Below, one piece after another: positions 25,899-35,440 of a DNA stretch of 64,000 nucleotides. The notes below the pieces were generated by a model that saw only the letters and a program-made list of their open reading frames with translations, did no database searches and was not told where the DNA came from. The first letter of the stretch is position 1. Each line of letters begins with the position of its first letter. The stretch comes from CAIRTM01 sp963723235. GTDB lineage: Bacteria; Desulfobacterota; WTBG01; CAIYCZ01; CAIRTM01. The stretch is from the NCBI GenBank assembly GCA_963723235.1, contig CAVRPV010000010.1, positions 186,001 to 250,000 on the forward strand, given 5' to 3'. Both the position numbers and the translations under genes were made by a program.

Positions 25899-27611
25899 TC
25901 AGCGTTCAATCGAATCAAGGCCGTGCATCTGGCGCAGCTTGTTGAGCCCTGCCAGGGCCTGTTCCGGGAAGTTATCATATTCTTCCTTGCTGAATATCTG
26001 ACGGCCCGGTGCGCACAGTCCATTGGGATCGAACATATCGCGAATTCCGCGGAACAAAAGATGCGCGTTTGGGCCGACTTCAGGCATAAAGGATGTGACC
26101 GGTTCAATTGATACGCCCAGTCCGTTGGCACCGGGGCCGTACTTGTCGGCAATGGTGTTGATAATGCCGCATACCACCAAAGCCTGGCCCTGCTGCAGCA
26201 GCTCGGGTTTGGTCTGATCCGGATACACATCAGCTTCTGTCAGCCAGTAGCGGCCGCCATGATTGGATGAATACAGAAACGGTGTGTCTTCCATGCCGCC
26301 GCGGTCGGTCACGTAGGTTGCGCCGAAGGTGTCAATGGCCTTTGACCAGACCTTGCGGGTCTCACGGGCAACCGTGTCAACCGGGCCGCCAAGAATGTTG
26401 GAGCCGCAGTAGGAGTGCCGGTTCATGCGGAATCCGGTCACGTGGCGAATGCAGTCAAGGTTCCAGGGGGCAAGCGCTTTCAAAACGTCAGCCTTGTGCG
26501 ATTCGCTCAGGAAGGTACCACCGGTTTCCTTGATGATATCGCGAATAACGCTTTCCTCGTAGGCAATCTGCTTCTTCGAGGTCACACCACCTATAATGAC
26601 GTAGCAGTTATAGGGCGGAAAGAATTTGTTCTCAACGCGGTCCAGGGTCATGTCCTGGGTCTGCGAGCAGTAATAGGCATTGTACACGCCGGTTGCGTTC
26701 AGGCCCTGGCCGATACAGGCCTGGCCGATTTTGCGCAGCGCTGCCAATTCGGACTCAAAATCGGGAAATTCAATCCAGAGCAGCTTGTAGTTTTCAGGGG
26801 CCGGTCCGGTATCGTACTTGGGGTCAGCATAGGTCGGGATCGAGGGCCTGCCTGCCGGCGGCTCGGGCAGGGACTTGCCGCCCGGCCAGCTGTGCAGCTT
26901 CACCACGATTTCAGTTACAATACCGGTGGTGCCGCCTGAGCCGCGAACCAGGGAGAACAGATCGGGTCCGGGGCCGTATTCCCAGAAATCATCAACGCCG
27001 GCCACAGTGTCTGATCCGGTAACAAGAATATCTCCGGCTGCAGTCACCAGCTTGATGCTGACGATATTGCGTGACAGCGTGCCGTATTTATGGTCGGTTT
27101 GCCACACGCCGGCGAATGCGCTCTGCGAGGAGAGCTTGCACAGGGTGGTTGCCAGCGGGGACCCGCCGTTCCACAGCCCTTTTTTCATGGCTTCGGCCTG
27201 CACCTGGGCGTAATCGGCAAAAGCCTCCAGACGGGCGGTCATGGTTACTTCATCAACGTCCAGAACCTTGTTCATCCGGCTGACGTGTATGCACACGGTC
27301 GGTTCATTGGTCGTTGGACCGTTGAAGGTGATCATGCCGTTGGTGAAGGGCAGGAACTTGATTTTGTAGCGGTTGCACACGCGCACAATAGCCTGGATTT
27401 CCTCGGTGCTGATGGGCAGGATAATGCAGGCGGGAATGTTGCTCGGGTCCTTGGCGTGTTTTTTGAGAGCGCCGCCGGCGTCAACGCAAAAATTGCTGTA
27501 GCATTCAACCACAGCGCGGTCCTGAGAGATGTACTCGGGTCCGACGATGTTCTCCAGCGCCTTATAAACCTCGAGGGGAAGCTTATTGGGGACCATTTTC
27601 TTCTTTTCCAT
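25899..27611 (-). CDS. FAD-linked oxidase, p-cresol methylhydroxylase/VAO-like (first gene of operon)
   Basis: 570 residues from ATG 27611, chosen for the AGGAG seven bases upstream; the frame opens earlier at 27683 without homology. The PCMH-type FAD domain (STEEIQAIVRVCNRY, IHVSRMNKVLDVDE, VRGSGGTTGIVTEIVVKL) is followed by a cap domain and the C-terminal FDPNGLCAPGRQIF. This resembles the flavoprotein subunit of 4-cresol dehydrogenase and vanillyl-alcohol oxidases, which oxidise para-substituted phenols. A phenolic or other aromatic substrate is possible but not shown. No signal peptide is seen, so it is probably cytoplasmic. Confidence 0.85.
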   Translation of the reverse strand: MEKKKMVPNKLPLEVYKALENIVGPEYISQDRAVVECYSNFCVDAGGALKKHAKDPSNIPACIILPISTEEIQAIVRVCNRYKIKFLPFTNGMITFNGPTTNEPTVCIHVSRMNKVLDVDEVTMTARLEAFADYAQVQAEAMKKGLWNGGSPLATTLCKLSSQSAFAGVWQTDHKYGTLSRNIVSIKLVTAAGDILVTGSDTVAGVDDFWEYGPGPDLFSLVRGSGGTTGIVTEIVVKLHSWPGGKSLPEPPAGRPSIPTYADPKYDTGPAPENYKLLWIEFPDFESELAALRKIGQACIGQGLNATGVYNAYYCSQTQDMTLDRVENKFFPPYNCYVIIGGVTSKKQIAYEESVIRDIIKETGGTFLSESHKADVLKALAPWNLDCIRHVTGFRMNRHSYCGSNILGGPVDTVARETRKVWSKAIDTFGATYVTDRGGMEDTPFLYSSNHGGRYWLTEADVYPDQTKPELLQQGQALVVCGIINTIADKYGPGANGLGVSIEPVTSFMPEVGPNAHLLFRGIRDMFDPNGLCAPGRQIFSKEEYDNFPEQALAGLNKLRQMHGLDSIER

Positions 27612-27692
27612 GCTTTCTCCTTTCGCTCCGAAAGTACGGCCTGTTATTCCTGAGCCACAATGCTGCGTGGATGTGTTTATCAAAGTCTAAAG

Positions 27693-27721
27693 AAGATAAA
27701 GGAAATGACCATATATGTCAA
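27693..27721 (-). promoter_or_regulatory. Strong promoter of the three-flavoenzyme operon
   Basis: On the minus strand a perfect TTGACA (27721-27716), a 17-base spacer and TATCTT (27698-27693). Transcription from about 27686 would give a 75-base leader. The gap 27612-27917 has no gene; its right half drives the divergent EAL-HDOD gene, for which no clear promoter is seen. Confidence 0.7.
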
Positions 27722-27917
27722 GGAAAATAGCTATGTTTGGCAGCGCAACCAGTGGAGCCGCGGTGCGGCATTCGGCTGTGTGCAGTGCCGGGCAAGGGTT
27801 GTCAAAAAAAATTAAGTTTTCAGCATTCATGAGCCGAATAGTCTAAGTGTACTGTGAGCAGCCGGGCCTGAGTCCGGTTATTTTTATACTAATTTTCCCC
27901 TTGATGGTGATTGCATT

Positions 27918-29126
27918 ATGGACGTGTTTGTTGCCCGGCAGCCGATTTTTGATACCGAGATGAATGTATTTGCCTATGAACTGCTGTTTCGCTCCAGCCT
28001 TGAAAACTTTTATGATACAACCAACGACAGTAATCTCAGCACCCTGAGCGTGATTACCAGCAGTTTGCTGGTGTTCGGGCTCGACACCCTCACCAGCGGC
28101 AAGCCCGCCTTTATCAACTTTACAAAGAAGCTTCTGCTGCGCGGCACGCAGGCATCGCTTCCAAAGGAGCTGTTTGCCATCGAGGTCATTGAAGACATTG
28201 AACCCGACATGCTCGTTCTGCGGGCCTGCCGGGAGCTTAAAGACAAAGGCTATTTAATTGTGCTGGATGACTTTATCCTGCATGCTTATAAACGCACACT
28301 GCTGGATGTTGCTGATATTATCAAGGTCGATTTTCTGAATACCACCCCGGATGAACGCGTACATATCGTGCAGGCATGCAAAGACAGAAACATCGCCCTG
28401 CTGGCCGAAAAGATTGAAACCTCCGCGCACATGCAGGAAGCACGTGACATGGGCTACAGCTATTTCCAGGGCTATTATCTTGCGCGGCCCACTGTGCTGC
28501 AGTCGCGCGACATTGCCGGCAGCAGACTCAATTTTATGCGGGCATTGAAGCGCATCAACCAGAGCGATCTTGACCTTGCTGAAATCGAGGATAGTATCAA
28601 GCATGATATCGCCCTCACTTATAAACTCATCCGTTTTACCAATTCGGCCCATGCGCGCGACCGGGTCAAGGTTGAGTCAATCCGCCACGCCCTGTCTTTG
28701 CTGGGCACGGATAAAATCCGCAAGTGGGCAGGGCTCATGTCGTTGTGCGGGCCCACGGATAGCGGCAAAGACGACTGTCACAACATGGCGCTCATGCGCG
28801 CACGTTTTTGCGAAAACATAGCCGGCATGTCCGGTCATGCCGGACATGCATCCGATTTTTTCCTGATGGGCCTTTTCTCGGTTCTCGATATGCTGATAGG
28901 CCGGCCCATGGAAAGCGTGCTTGAAGACCTGCATTTGCACGACAGCATCAAGTCAGCCCTGCTGGGCCATGCCGGGCCTTACCGCGATGTTTTCGAGCTT
29001 GCGCTTGCCTTTGAAAACGCCGACCCGGACCAAACCTGCTCCTGCGCTCAAAAGCTCTGCATGGATGAGGGCATGCTCACCGAGCTGTTTTCCAACACAG
29101 TACACTGGGTTAATCAGGCCTGCTGA
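27918..29126 (+). CDS. EAL-HDOD signalling protein (YuxH-like)
   Basis: 402 residues. An N-terminal EAL-type domain starts FVARQPIFDTEMNVFAYELLFR; EAL is replaced by ELL, LDDF keeps part of the DDFG motif, and AEKIET and FQGYYLARP follow. Several catalytic residues are altered, so it is probably an inactive c-di-GMP phosphodiesterase used as a sensor. A HDOD domain (about 200-390) contains DIALTYKLIRFTNSA and VESIRHALSLLGTDKIRKWA. HDOD proteins lack metal-dependent HD catalysis and act in signal assemblies. The gene is divergent from the flavoenzyme operon. A GATCCG-type repeat follows its stop. Confidence 0.9.
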   Translation: MDVFVARQPIFDTEMNVFAYELLFRSSLENFYDTTNDSNLSTLSVITSSLLVFGLDTLTSGKPAFINFTKKLLLRGTQASLPKELFAIEVIEDIEPDMLVLRACRELKDKGYLIVLDDFILHAYKRTLLDVADIIKVDFLNTTPDERVHIVQACKDRNIALLAEKIETSAHMQEARDMGYSYFQGYYLARPTVLQSRDIAGSRLNFMRALKRINQSDLDLAEIEDSIKHDIALTYKLIRFTNSAHARDRVKVESIRHALSLLGTDKIRKWAGLMSLCGPTDSGKDDCHNMALMRARFCENIAGMSGHAGHASDFFLMGLFSVLDMLIGRPMESVLEDLHLHDSIKSALLGHAGPYRDVFELALAFENADPDQTCSCAQKLCMDEGMLTELFSNTVHWVNQAC

Positions 29127-29157
29127 TCAAACTGATCCGTCAGATTGGTCGGATCAG
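29123..29157. repeat. GATCCG-type intergenic repeat, copy 1
   Basis: CTGATCAAACTGATCCGTCA and the following GATTGGTCGGATCAG form an imperfect palindromic run of GATCCG/CGGATC units directly after the EAL-HDOD stop. Related runs occur at 37228-37279, 37540-37580 and 42573-42617. Confidence 0.6.
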
Positions 29158-29185
29158 AGCCTTCACCGGGCACAAGGGATATTCG

Positions 29186-30578
29186 ATGAAATCAATCACA
29201 TCGTATTTTGAACTTGAAAAAAATAACACCACCGTCGGCCGCGAAGCGCTCGGCGGGGTGACCACCTTCCTGACCATGAGCTATATTATATTCGTGCAGC
29301 CGGCCATGCTGGGCACAACCGGCATGGACCGCGGCGCGGTCATGGTTGCAACCTGCCTGTCCTCGGCCATCGCGACCCTGATGATGGGCCTTCTGGCGCG
29401 CTACCCCATAGCCGTTGCCCCGGCCATGGGCCACAACGCGTTCTTCGCGTTCGTGGTGTGCGCTCCCTCGATTGCGGGCGGGTTCGGCTACACCTGGCAG
29501 CAGGCACTTGCGGCCGTCATGATCTCAGGGCTCGCCTTCGTGGCCCTGTCATTTTTCGGTTTCCGGGAGGCCCTGATCAGCGCCGTGCCCGAGTCGCTGA
29601 AGTACGGCATCGCGGCCGGCATCGGGCTCTTGATCGCCGTCATCGGCCTCGAGTACGGCGGCCTGATCATCATGAGCAGCCCCACGCTGGTCAAGATGGG
29701 CAACCTGTCCTCAACGCCCGCGCTGCTCACGCATGCTGGGTTTTGTCGTCACCGGCATCCTGCTGGTGAGACACGTCAAGGAGCGATCCTGATCGGCATG
29801 CTCGTCACCGCTGCAGCCGCGCTTTTCACCGGCACCATCGAGTACCACGGCGTGTTTGCAAGCCCGCCCTCGATTGCGCCCACCATGTTTCAGCTCGACT
29901 TTGCGGGCCTGCTGCAGTGCCGCGGCCTGGTAGGCATTATTTTTATTTTCTTCATCCTCGATCTGTTCGACTCGGTCGGCACCCTGGTGGGCGTGTCCAG
30001 CCAGGCAGGGTTCCTGCGCAAGGACGGCAGCCTGCCGCGCGCGCAGCAGGCCCTGTTCGCCGATGCCGCCGGCACGGTCGTGGGAGCCTCGCTTGGCACC
30101 TCCACGCTGACCGCCTACATCGAAAGTTCGGCCGGCATTGCAGCTGGCGCGCGCACGGGTCTTGCCAACGTGTTCACCGCAGCCCTGTTCCTGCTGGCCC
30201 TGTTTTTCTCACCCCTGATGGAAATGGTGGCATCCGCGGTTCCGGTTGACTACACGGTATTTTTCAGCCCTGCATTCCCGGCAGTCAAGCACACCATGAG
30301 CCACTACCCGGTGCTGGCCCCGGTGCTGCTGGTGGTCGGCGCCTACATGATGAGCGGCATAAAAAACATCACAGTGGGACGACATGAGCGAGGCCCTGCC
30401 TGCATATCTCGCCATGATCATTATGCCCCTGAGCTTCTCCATCACCGAAGGCATCGCCTTCGGCTTTATTTCCTACACGGTTTTGAAGGTTGCAAAGGGT
30501 CAGGCCCGACAGTTGCACTGGATCGTCTACGCGGTTTCGGCCCTGTTCGTGATTCGCTACGCCTGGCTGGGCATGTAG
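29186..30578 (+). pseudogene. NCS2 purine/xanthine permease, three frameshifts
   Basis: Reconstructed length is about 464 residues, typical for the AzgA-like branch of NCS2 nucleobase permeases, with many hydrophobic helices. Diagnostic blocks are GREALGGVTTFLTMSYI at the start, VAPAMGHNAFFAF, IFFILDLFDSVGTLVGV and GTSTLTAYIESSAGI. Two compensating indels scramble about 15 residues between 29730 and 29779; the other frame there reads LGFVVTGILLVRHVK. A third indel near 30379 (ACAGTGGG for ACATGGG) moves the end into another frame. There MSEALPAYLAMIIMPLSFSI runs to a stop at 30578. An unrepaired reading ends at 30616. It probably imported guanine, hypoxanthine or adenine. Confidence 0.85.
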
Positions 30579-30634
30579 GCGGCTGCGCGGCAATCGACGC
30601 TGAAATAAATGAATGACTTTATGGAGACCAAACG

Positions 30635-30962
30635 ATGAAGACGACAACTTTCAAGGACTACAAGGCGCGACAGATGAAAGAGCCCGGCGTCAGCAGGGCC
30701 TGGCAGGAGCTCGAAGAGGAATTTGAAATGCTTGAAAGCATTTTGAAGCTGCGCGAGCGGGCCGGCATGTCACAGGATGTTCTTGCAAAGAAGGCCGGCA
30801 TCAGCCGTTCGGTGTATTCGCGCCTTGCAGCGCGACGGGTTCAGGAACGCATCTCTTGCAACCCTGCGAAAGATCGCCGAGGCGCTCGATGCCCGTCTTG
30901 TCGTGCACATCGACCATAAAAATTCGCCCACCTGCACGGCAAAGAAAAAGCGCGCGAAATAA
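30635..30962 (+). pseudogene. XRE-family helix-turn-helix regulator, frameshifted
   Basis: Reconstructed length is about 108 residues. The first 70 (MKTTTFKDYKARQMKEPG to AGMSQDVLAKKAGISRSVYSRL) are an XRE helix-turn-helix of the HigA/antitoxin-like type. One extra T in CGCCTTGCAG (about 30824) throws the frame; QRDGFRNASLATLRKIAEAL then continues in the next frame to a stop at 30962. The architecture suggests the antitoxin half of a toxin-antitoxin pair, but no RelE/HigB-like toxin gene is adjacent. GGAG stands eight bases before the ATG. A terminator follows. Confidence 0.75.
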
Positions 30963-30992
30963 CATACTAAAAGCCGAAGTTCTGACTTATAT

Positions 30993-31023
30993 CGGGCATG
31001 CGACGCGCATGCCCGTTTTTTTT
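30993..31023 (+). terminator. Rho-independent terminator after the XRE gene
   Basis: Ten-base perfect stem CGGGCATGCG (30993-31002) with CGCATGCCCG (31006-31015), a three-base loop and eight T. Confidence 0.93.
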
Positions 31024-31058
31024 GAGATCCACCCCGTCCACCCTCCACTCATCCCCTC

Positions 31059-31088
31059 TTGACCGCTTTTTTTTAAAAGGGCTACTAT
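31059..31088 (+). promoter_or_regulatory. Putative promoter of the broken aldo/keto reductase gene
   Basis: TTGACC (31059-31064), 18 bases and TACTAT (31083-31088), about 70 bases before the start codon. Confidence 0.5.
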
Positions 31089-31164
31089 CTCCCCATGTTC
31101 GGGCCTGCAGTGATGCCGGGCTTGAAAATACATTCCTTTCCAAACACAGCTCGGGGGTAACTCT

Positions 31165-32195
31165 ATGAGAAAAGTCAGGCTGGGAAGAACAAACCTTGAA
31201 GTCAGCAGATGGGCCTTGGGCGGTATTCCGCTCTCAACCATGATGGGCGGCAAAGATGAGGAAACCATACACAAGGTTTTCAATGCCGCGCTTGATTACG
31301 GCATCAACCTTGTCGACACCTCCCGGGTGTACATGGATTCTGAAACCATGATCGGCCAGGTGCTCAAATTCCGGCGAAAAGAATGCATTATCGCCACCAA
31401 ATCCCACTGCCGCACCTACGATGAGGTCATGGCCGACCTTGATGTCAGCCTGAAGGAACTGCAGACCGACAAAATCGATATCTACCAGGTGCATGAACTC
31501 TACGCCCACGAGGCCGCCACGGTGATGGGCAGGGGCGGGGCACTTGAGGCCATTAAAAAAGCCCGCGATCAGGGCATGATCGATTATATCGGCCTGACAA
31601 GCCATCATGTCGATCTCACCATCGAGCTGATGAAAACGCGAGTTTGACACAGTCATGATCCCCTTTAATGTCATTGAGCGTGAGCCGGAAAAAGAATTGC
31701 TCAGCCTTGCACGCTCTCTTGATATCGGAACCCTGATGATGAAACCCCTGGCAGGCGGGGCGATCAGGAACATTGAAAAGGCCTTCAGGTTTTTCAACGG
31801 CTACCCTGTTGACGTTATCCTGAACGGCGTTGTAAGCCTGGACGAGTTCTACGCAAATGTGCGCGAGGCTGAAAGCACTGAACCCCTGAGCGCCAGGAAT
31901 TAAAAGTTTCGAAGAAGAGGTTGCGCCTCTTGGGCAGGATTTTTGCCGGCGCTGCAGCTACTGTCTTCCCTGTCCGAACGATATCCTCGTCCCGGTTTTC
32001 ATTCATGTCATCTGGCAGAAGATGCAGGGCCGCCGCTATGAAGAGCTCTCGGAGCTGGAGCGCAGGATGGGGCAGAACATGCTTATGTGGTGGCAGGGCT
32101 GCGTGGAATGCGGGAAGTGTGAAGAAAAATGCCCTTATGACCTTCCGACGATCAAGCGTAAGAACGACTTGCTGGCACTGTTCTCCCGGGAATAA
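31165..32195 (+). pseudogene. Aldo/keto reductase with 4Fe-4S tail, two frameshifts
   Basis: Three consecutive pieces make one protein of about 343 residues. Piece 1 (31165-31647) is the AKR barrel start (LGRTNLEVSRWALGGIP, LVDTSRVYMDSE, IATKSH). Near 31640 the frame shifts and FDTVMIPFNVIEREPEKELL continues (to 31903). A second indel near 31905 is followed by SFEEEVAPLGQDF and the cysteines CRRCSYCLPCP and CVECGKCEEKCP, which would bind two 4Fe-4S clusters. A complete paralog is present at 41286-42515. The lesions sit close to the IS element, so decay is plausible here. Confidence 0.85.
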
Positions 32196-32310
32196 GGGTA
32201 ATTGTACTTTTCTTTGGAGCGAACAAAGAAATGAACGAAGGATGATGTGCTAAACAAATGACGGACAGATGGCGAGAGGTATAACTGATCGCCAGAAAGG
32301 AGAATCCGTC

Positions 32311-32598
32311 ATGGCAAAAAGCAAGAAGTACAACCGTGAATTTCAGTTGCAGGCATGTCGTTTGGTAGTAGAGCAGGGCTATTCACTAAAGGAAGCCTCA
32401 GAGCGACTGGGGCCATGCACGTGGACGATCCGGGAATGGATAAAGAAGTACCAGGCCAAGGGTGATTTGCCCGCAGCAGATCAGGTGGTGCCGGAAGCGA
32501 GGAATTGAAGCGGCTGCGCAAAGAAGATCAAGCAGCTGCAGCTGGAGAATGAGATATTAAAAAAAGCGGCGGCGTACTTTGCCAAAGACAGCCTGTAA
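32311..32598 (+). pseudogene. IS3 OrfA, helix-turn-helix transposase subunit, frameshifted
   Basis: From ATG 32311 (MAKSKKYNREFQLQACRLVV), preceded by AAAGGAG. The helix-turn-helix block VVEQGYSLKEASERLG and WTIREWIKKYQAKGD is clear. The unrepaired frame stops at 32508. With indels allowed it goes on through ELKRLRKE, IKQLQLENEILKKAAA (the leucine-zipper-like end of OrfA) and YFAKDSL to a stop at 32598. OrfA binds the inverted repeats. In active IS3 elements it is joined to OrfB by programmed -1 frameshifting; the lesions here are additional. Confidence 0.8.
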
Positions 32599-33501
32599 GG
32601 TACGCCTGGATACGGGATCATGCAGGGCATATCCCCGGGCTGTCATGTTTCGGGCATTGCAGGTTTCAGCAGGCGGTTATTATGCCTGGGCGGGCGTAAG
32701 CCTTCAAAGCGGCAACTGCGGCAAGCCGGCTATAACAGAGTCGGTAAAGAAGTTTCATGCCCGCAGCAGGCAGGATATATGGCTATCGCAAGGTACATGA
32801 AGATATTATGCAGGAGGCAGAGCCATAGCTGTAGTGCAGAGCTGGTGCGCCGTATAATGCGCAGAAACGGGCTGAGATCAAAGGTTAAGAGAAAGTTTGT
32901 AGCAACCACTGATTCCGGCGCATAGCTATGCGGTTGCGCCCAACAGACTGGATCGGGATTTCAGTGCCGCAGGCCAGAACCACAAATGGGTAGGCGACAT
33001 TACCTATATACGAACACTGGAAGGCTGGCTGTATTTGTGCGTTGTTCAGGACCTGTATTCTCGTCGGATCGTTGGTTGGTCAATGTCAGACACAATAAAC
33101 AGTGCCCTTGTGTGCAATGCATTAAAAATGGCCCTGCAGCAGCGCGGCCCGGGCCGGGACTGCTATTTCACAGTGATCGAGGGGTGCAGTATGCAGCCGA
33201 TGAGTATCAGGAATTGTTGCGCAGGAATAAAGTGCTGTGCAGTATGAGTCGCAAGGGAGATTGCTGGGACAATGCCTGTGCTGAGAATTTCTTCAGCAGG
33301 CTAAAATCCGAACATATTCAAGATCGGGTATATGCAACCCGTGATGAAGCTCGTCAGGATGTGTTCTGGTATATTGAGGTGTTTTACAACAGAAGCAGGC
33401 GTCATGCAGCTTTGGGCTATGTCTCCCCTGTTGCTTTTGAAGAGCAACCGCCGGGAAAAAGGCCGCATGAGCCCTCACATGAATCGTCCGTTTTTTGTTG
33501 A
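32598..33501 (+). pseudogene. IS3 OrfB, DDE integrase-type transposase, frameshifted
   Basis: The HTH_21 region appears in pieces (YAWIRDH, LVRRIMRRNGLRSKVKRKF). It is followed by the rve catalytic core: HKWVGDITYIRTLEGWLY with the first Asp, LLFHSDRGVQYA with the second, and CWDNACAENFFSRLKSE with the Glu. At least four frame changes between 32600 and 33200 separate these blocks. The longest intact piece is 32986-33501, which keeps the second Asp and the Glu. The sequence belongs to the IS3 group near IS3/IS150. The product is not functional as read. Confidence 0.85.
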
Positions 33502-33683
33502 GCACAGCATTTGCGCGGCATTTGTTTTTTATGTTTTAAAAACCGTTGCGGAGCAACGAGGAAGTCGCATGGGTGCGGATAAGCCCTTGTAGCTGCCGCT
33601 CAATATTTCTCTTGAAATTCGTTGCAGAATCCTATGAAGTGTCTAGGGACAGTTATCATTCACATTTCAGGGAGGGAAGGGCA

Positions 33684-33875
33684 ATGGAGAATCAACAGTG
33701 CAAGGGCGATCATAGTCTGCACATCTGCTCGTTGGCGGAGGCGAACCAGTTTCACGTTGTAAAGCGTTTGACCACAGAACCGCAGTATATGTGTTTATTC
33801 TGTGGACGGGTCGCGGATTTAGACGACAATCTCTGTAAGCCGGTGCATGTCGACGCGATCGGGCTCGATGAGTGA
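33684..33875 (+). CDS. Small Cys/His protein, copy A
   Basis: 63 residues from ATG 33684 (GGGAGGGAAGGG upstream). Seven conserved metal-ligand-type residues: C6, H10, H13, C15, C37, C40 (CLFCGR) and C51. Two further copies in the window (35441-35692 minus, 36991-37179 plus) have exactly the same spacing: C-x3-H-x2-H-x-C-x21-C-x2-C-x10-C. The spacing suggests a small zinc- or iron-binding fold with two CH-rich halves. No family name is known to me and no partner is evident. There is no signal peptide, so it is cytoplasmic. The 175 bases before it, after the IS end, show no gene. Confidence 0.8.
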   Translation: MENQQCKGDHSLHICSLAEANQFHVVKRLTTEPQYMCLFCGRVADLDDNLCKPVHVDAIGLDE

Positions 33876-33901
33876 TGAGCTTTATACATTAAAAAAAGAG
33901 A

Positions 33902-35380
33902 TCATGGCTTAAAGGGTTTGCGGGACTGTACAACAAGGTGTGCGGCACCGGTGATGCCGCGCAGCAGAGCCCTGAAAACCAGGATGTGCAGCGGATAGAT
34001 GCCGTACCAGTACAGGAGCCCTGCCAGTCCGAGGGGATCAAAGATCGCGGTTTGTGTTAGCCGTGAGCCGGCTGCAGTTTTCTCGATATCGAATTGCAGC
34101 CATCCGCGACCGGGTAGCTTCATCTCGGCACTGAGGCGCAGCATGCGCCCAACTTCAACCGCTTCGACCCGCCAGAAATCAACCACCTCGCCCGGGTTGA
34201 GACACTGTGGCCGGGGACGGCCTCTTCGAAGCCCAACACCGCCAAGTAATTGGTCGATCATGCCGCGCAGCTTCCACAGAAAATTGTACCGGTGCCAGCC
34301 GTAGGAACCTCCCAGGCAGCTGATCAGGCTGAACACCTCAACGGGCGGCAGCGGAAGTTCGGCCTGTAGCGGCAAGACAATGCGGGTGCCGAACGTAATG
34401 CCGCCCCAGTGGCTCTCACGGGCAGATTGCCCCAGGGCATCGGACCAGTGCGTTGCGGCATACTCCCGGTCTTCGTTTTCGATCGCCCGCTGCAGGGCCT
34501 GGCGTACGCTCATGGGATGGACAGCAAAATCCGTAAGCGCCCGGAAGTCCTGCACAATGGTTTCGTTGCGCACGCCCTCAATCAGGTGCCTGCCGATCCG
34601 GTAGTACAGCGGGGTTACAAGGGTCAGCCATAAGCCTGACAAATGCGGTGTCAAAAGCGGTGCCGGAATAATCAGGCGCCGCAGGCCGCGGATGTTGGCA
34701 TACTCGCGCATAATGCCCTCGTAGGCGACGCAGTCGGCGCCGCCGATCTCGTATACCCGGCTTTGGTTGAGGGGCAGATCCAGGGCACCCGACAGGTAGG
34801 CAACCACGTCTTCGATTGCAATGGGCTGGGCAAGAGTGCGCACCCAGCGCGGAGTGATCATGATTGGCAGCTTCTGTACCATGATGCGCACCATTTCATA
34901 GGACAGGCTGCCGGAACCGATAATAATCGAGGCCCGAAACTCAAGGGTTGGCACAGCTCCTGAGCGCAGCACCTCTCCGACCTCCTGGCGGCTGGAAAGG
35001 TGCGTTGAGAGTCCATGACCACTGCCAAGACCCCCTAAATAGACAATCTTTTTGACTCCCGCACGCTCAGCAGCAGCAGCAAAATTTTGCGCGCCGAGGC
35101 GGTCCTGTTCGGCATAGGGCAGGGTGCCCCCGAGGGCATGCACAAGGTAGAAGGCGGTGTGTATGCCATCGAGCGCGGGGCCGAGGCTTTGCGGGTCAAG
35201 CACATCGCCATGGACGATTTCGGTTTCAGGAGCACAGCGCGGGCGTAGGTGTTCGGGCCTGCGCGCCATGCAGCGGATTGCACAACCGCGCTCCTGGAGC
35301 TCGTGCAGGAGCCTGCCGCCGACATAGCCGGTGGCTCCTGTGATCAGTATGCGCCGGTCAGTCTGGTTGCCGTTTGTCAT
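33902..35380 (-). CDS. SDR-fold protein with DUF2867 domain
   Basis: 492 residues from ATG 35380 (MTNGNQTDRR). The first 250 residues are an atypical NAD(P)-binding short-chain dehydrogenase/NmrA-like domain with ILITGATGYVGGRLLHEL as the Rossmann motif. The rest (SHWGGITFGTRIVLPL to the end) is DUF2867, a lipid- or polyketide-binding-like helix-grip domain. The active-site YxxxK is not obvious, as in other atypical members. The family is widespread, with no established reaction. It appears to be the last gene of a minus-strand run: LEA-like lipoprotein, small Cys/His protein B, then this gene 60 bases later. Confidence 0.85.
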   Translation of the reverse strand: MTNGNQTDRRILITGATGYVGGRLLHELQERGCAIRCMARRPEHLRPRCAPETEIVHGDVLDPQSLGPALDGIHTAFYLVHALGGTLPYAEQDRLGAQNFAAAAERAGVKKIVYLGGLGSGHGLSTHLSSRQEVGEVLRSGAVPTLEFRASIIIGSGSLSYEMVRIMVQKLPIMITPRWVRTLAQPIAIEDVVAYLSGALDLPLNQSRVYEIGGADCVAYEGIMREYANIRGLRRLIIPAPLLTPHLSGLWLTLVTPLYYRIGRHLIEGVRNETIVQDFRALTDFAVHPMSVRQALQRAIENEDREYAATHWSDALGQSARESHWGGITFGTRIVLPLQAELPLPPVEVFSLISCLGGSYGWHRYNFLWKLRGMIDQLLGGVGLRRGRPRPQCLNPGEVVDFWRVEAVEVGRMLRLSAEMKLPGRGWLQFDIEKTAAGSRLTQTAIFDPLGLAGLLYWYGIYPLHILVFRALLRGITGAAHLVVQSRKPFKP

Positions 35381-35440
35381 GGCGATAACGCTCGCGTTGT
35401 GTGCGGGTGTGAAAAACTGCAACGGTGCTTCGTTTGCTTT

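Larger units (their letters stand above)
32243..33509 (+). mobile_element. IS3-family insertion sequence with inverted ends
   Basis: The left end TGATGTGCTAAACAAATGAC (from 32243) matches the complement of the right end, TGCTGTGCTCAACAAAAAAC (read back from 33509), at 16 of 20 positions, and both are followed by GGAC. The length of about 1.27 kb is normal for IS3 elements with orfA and orfB. No target-site duplication is evident at the flanks (GGA left, TTT right). That fits an old insertion or slightly misplaced ends. Both transposase frames are disrupted, so the copy is not autonomous. Confidence 0.85.

Noticed and set aside
30635..30962. Complete toxin-antitoxin module
   Set aside because: Only the antitoxin-like XRE gene is present; neither side has a RelE/HigB-like frame.
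31640..31660. Programmed frameshifting in the broken genes
   Set aside because: No slippery heptamer with a downstream structure was noticed at the break points, and the families concerned do not use it.
32236..33520. Target-site duplication flanking the IS3 element
   Set aside because: The three to four bases next to the two ends differ.
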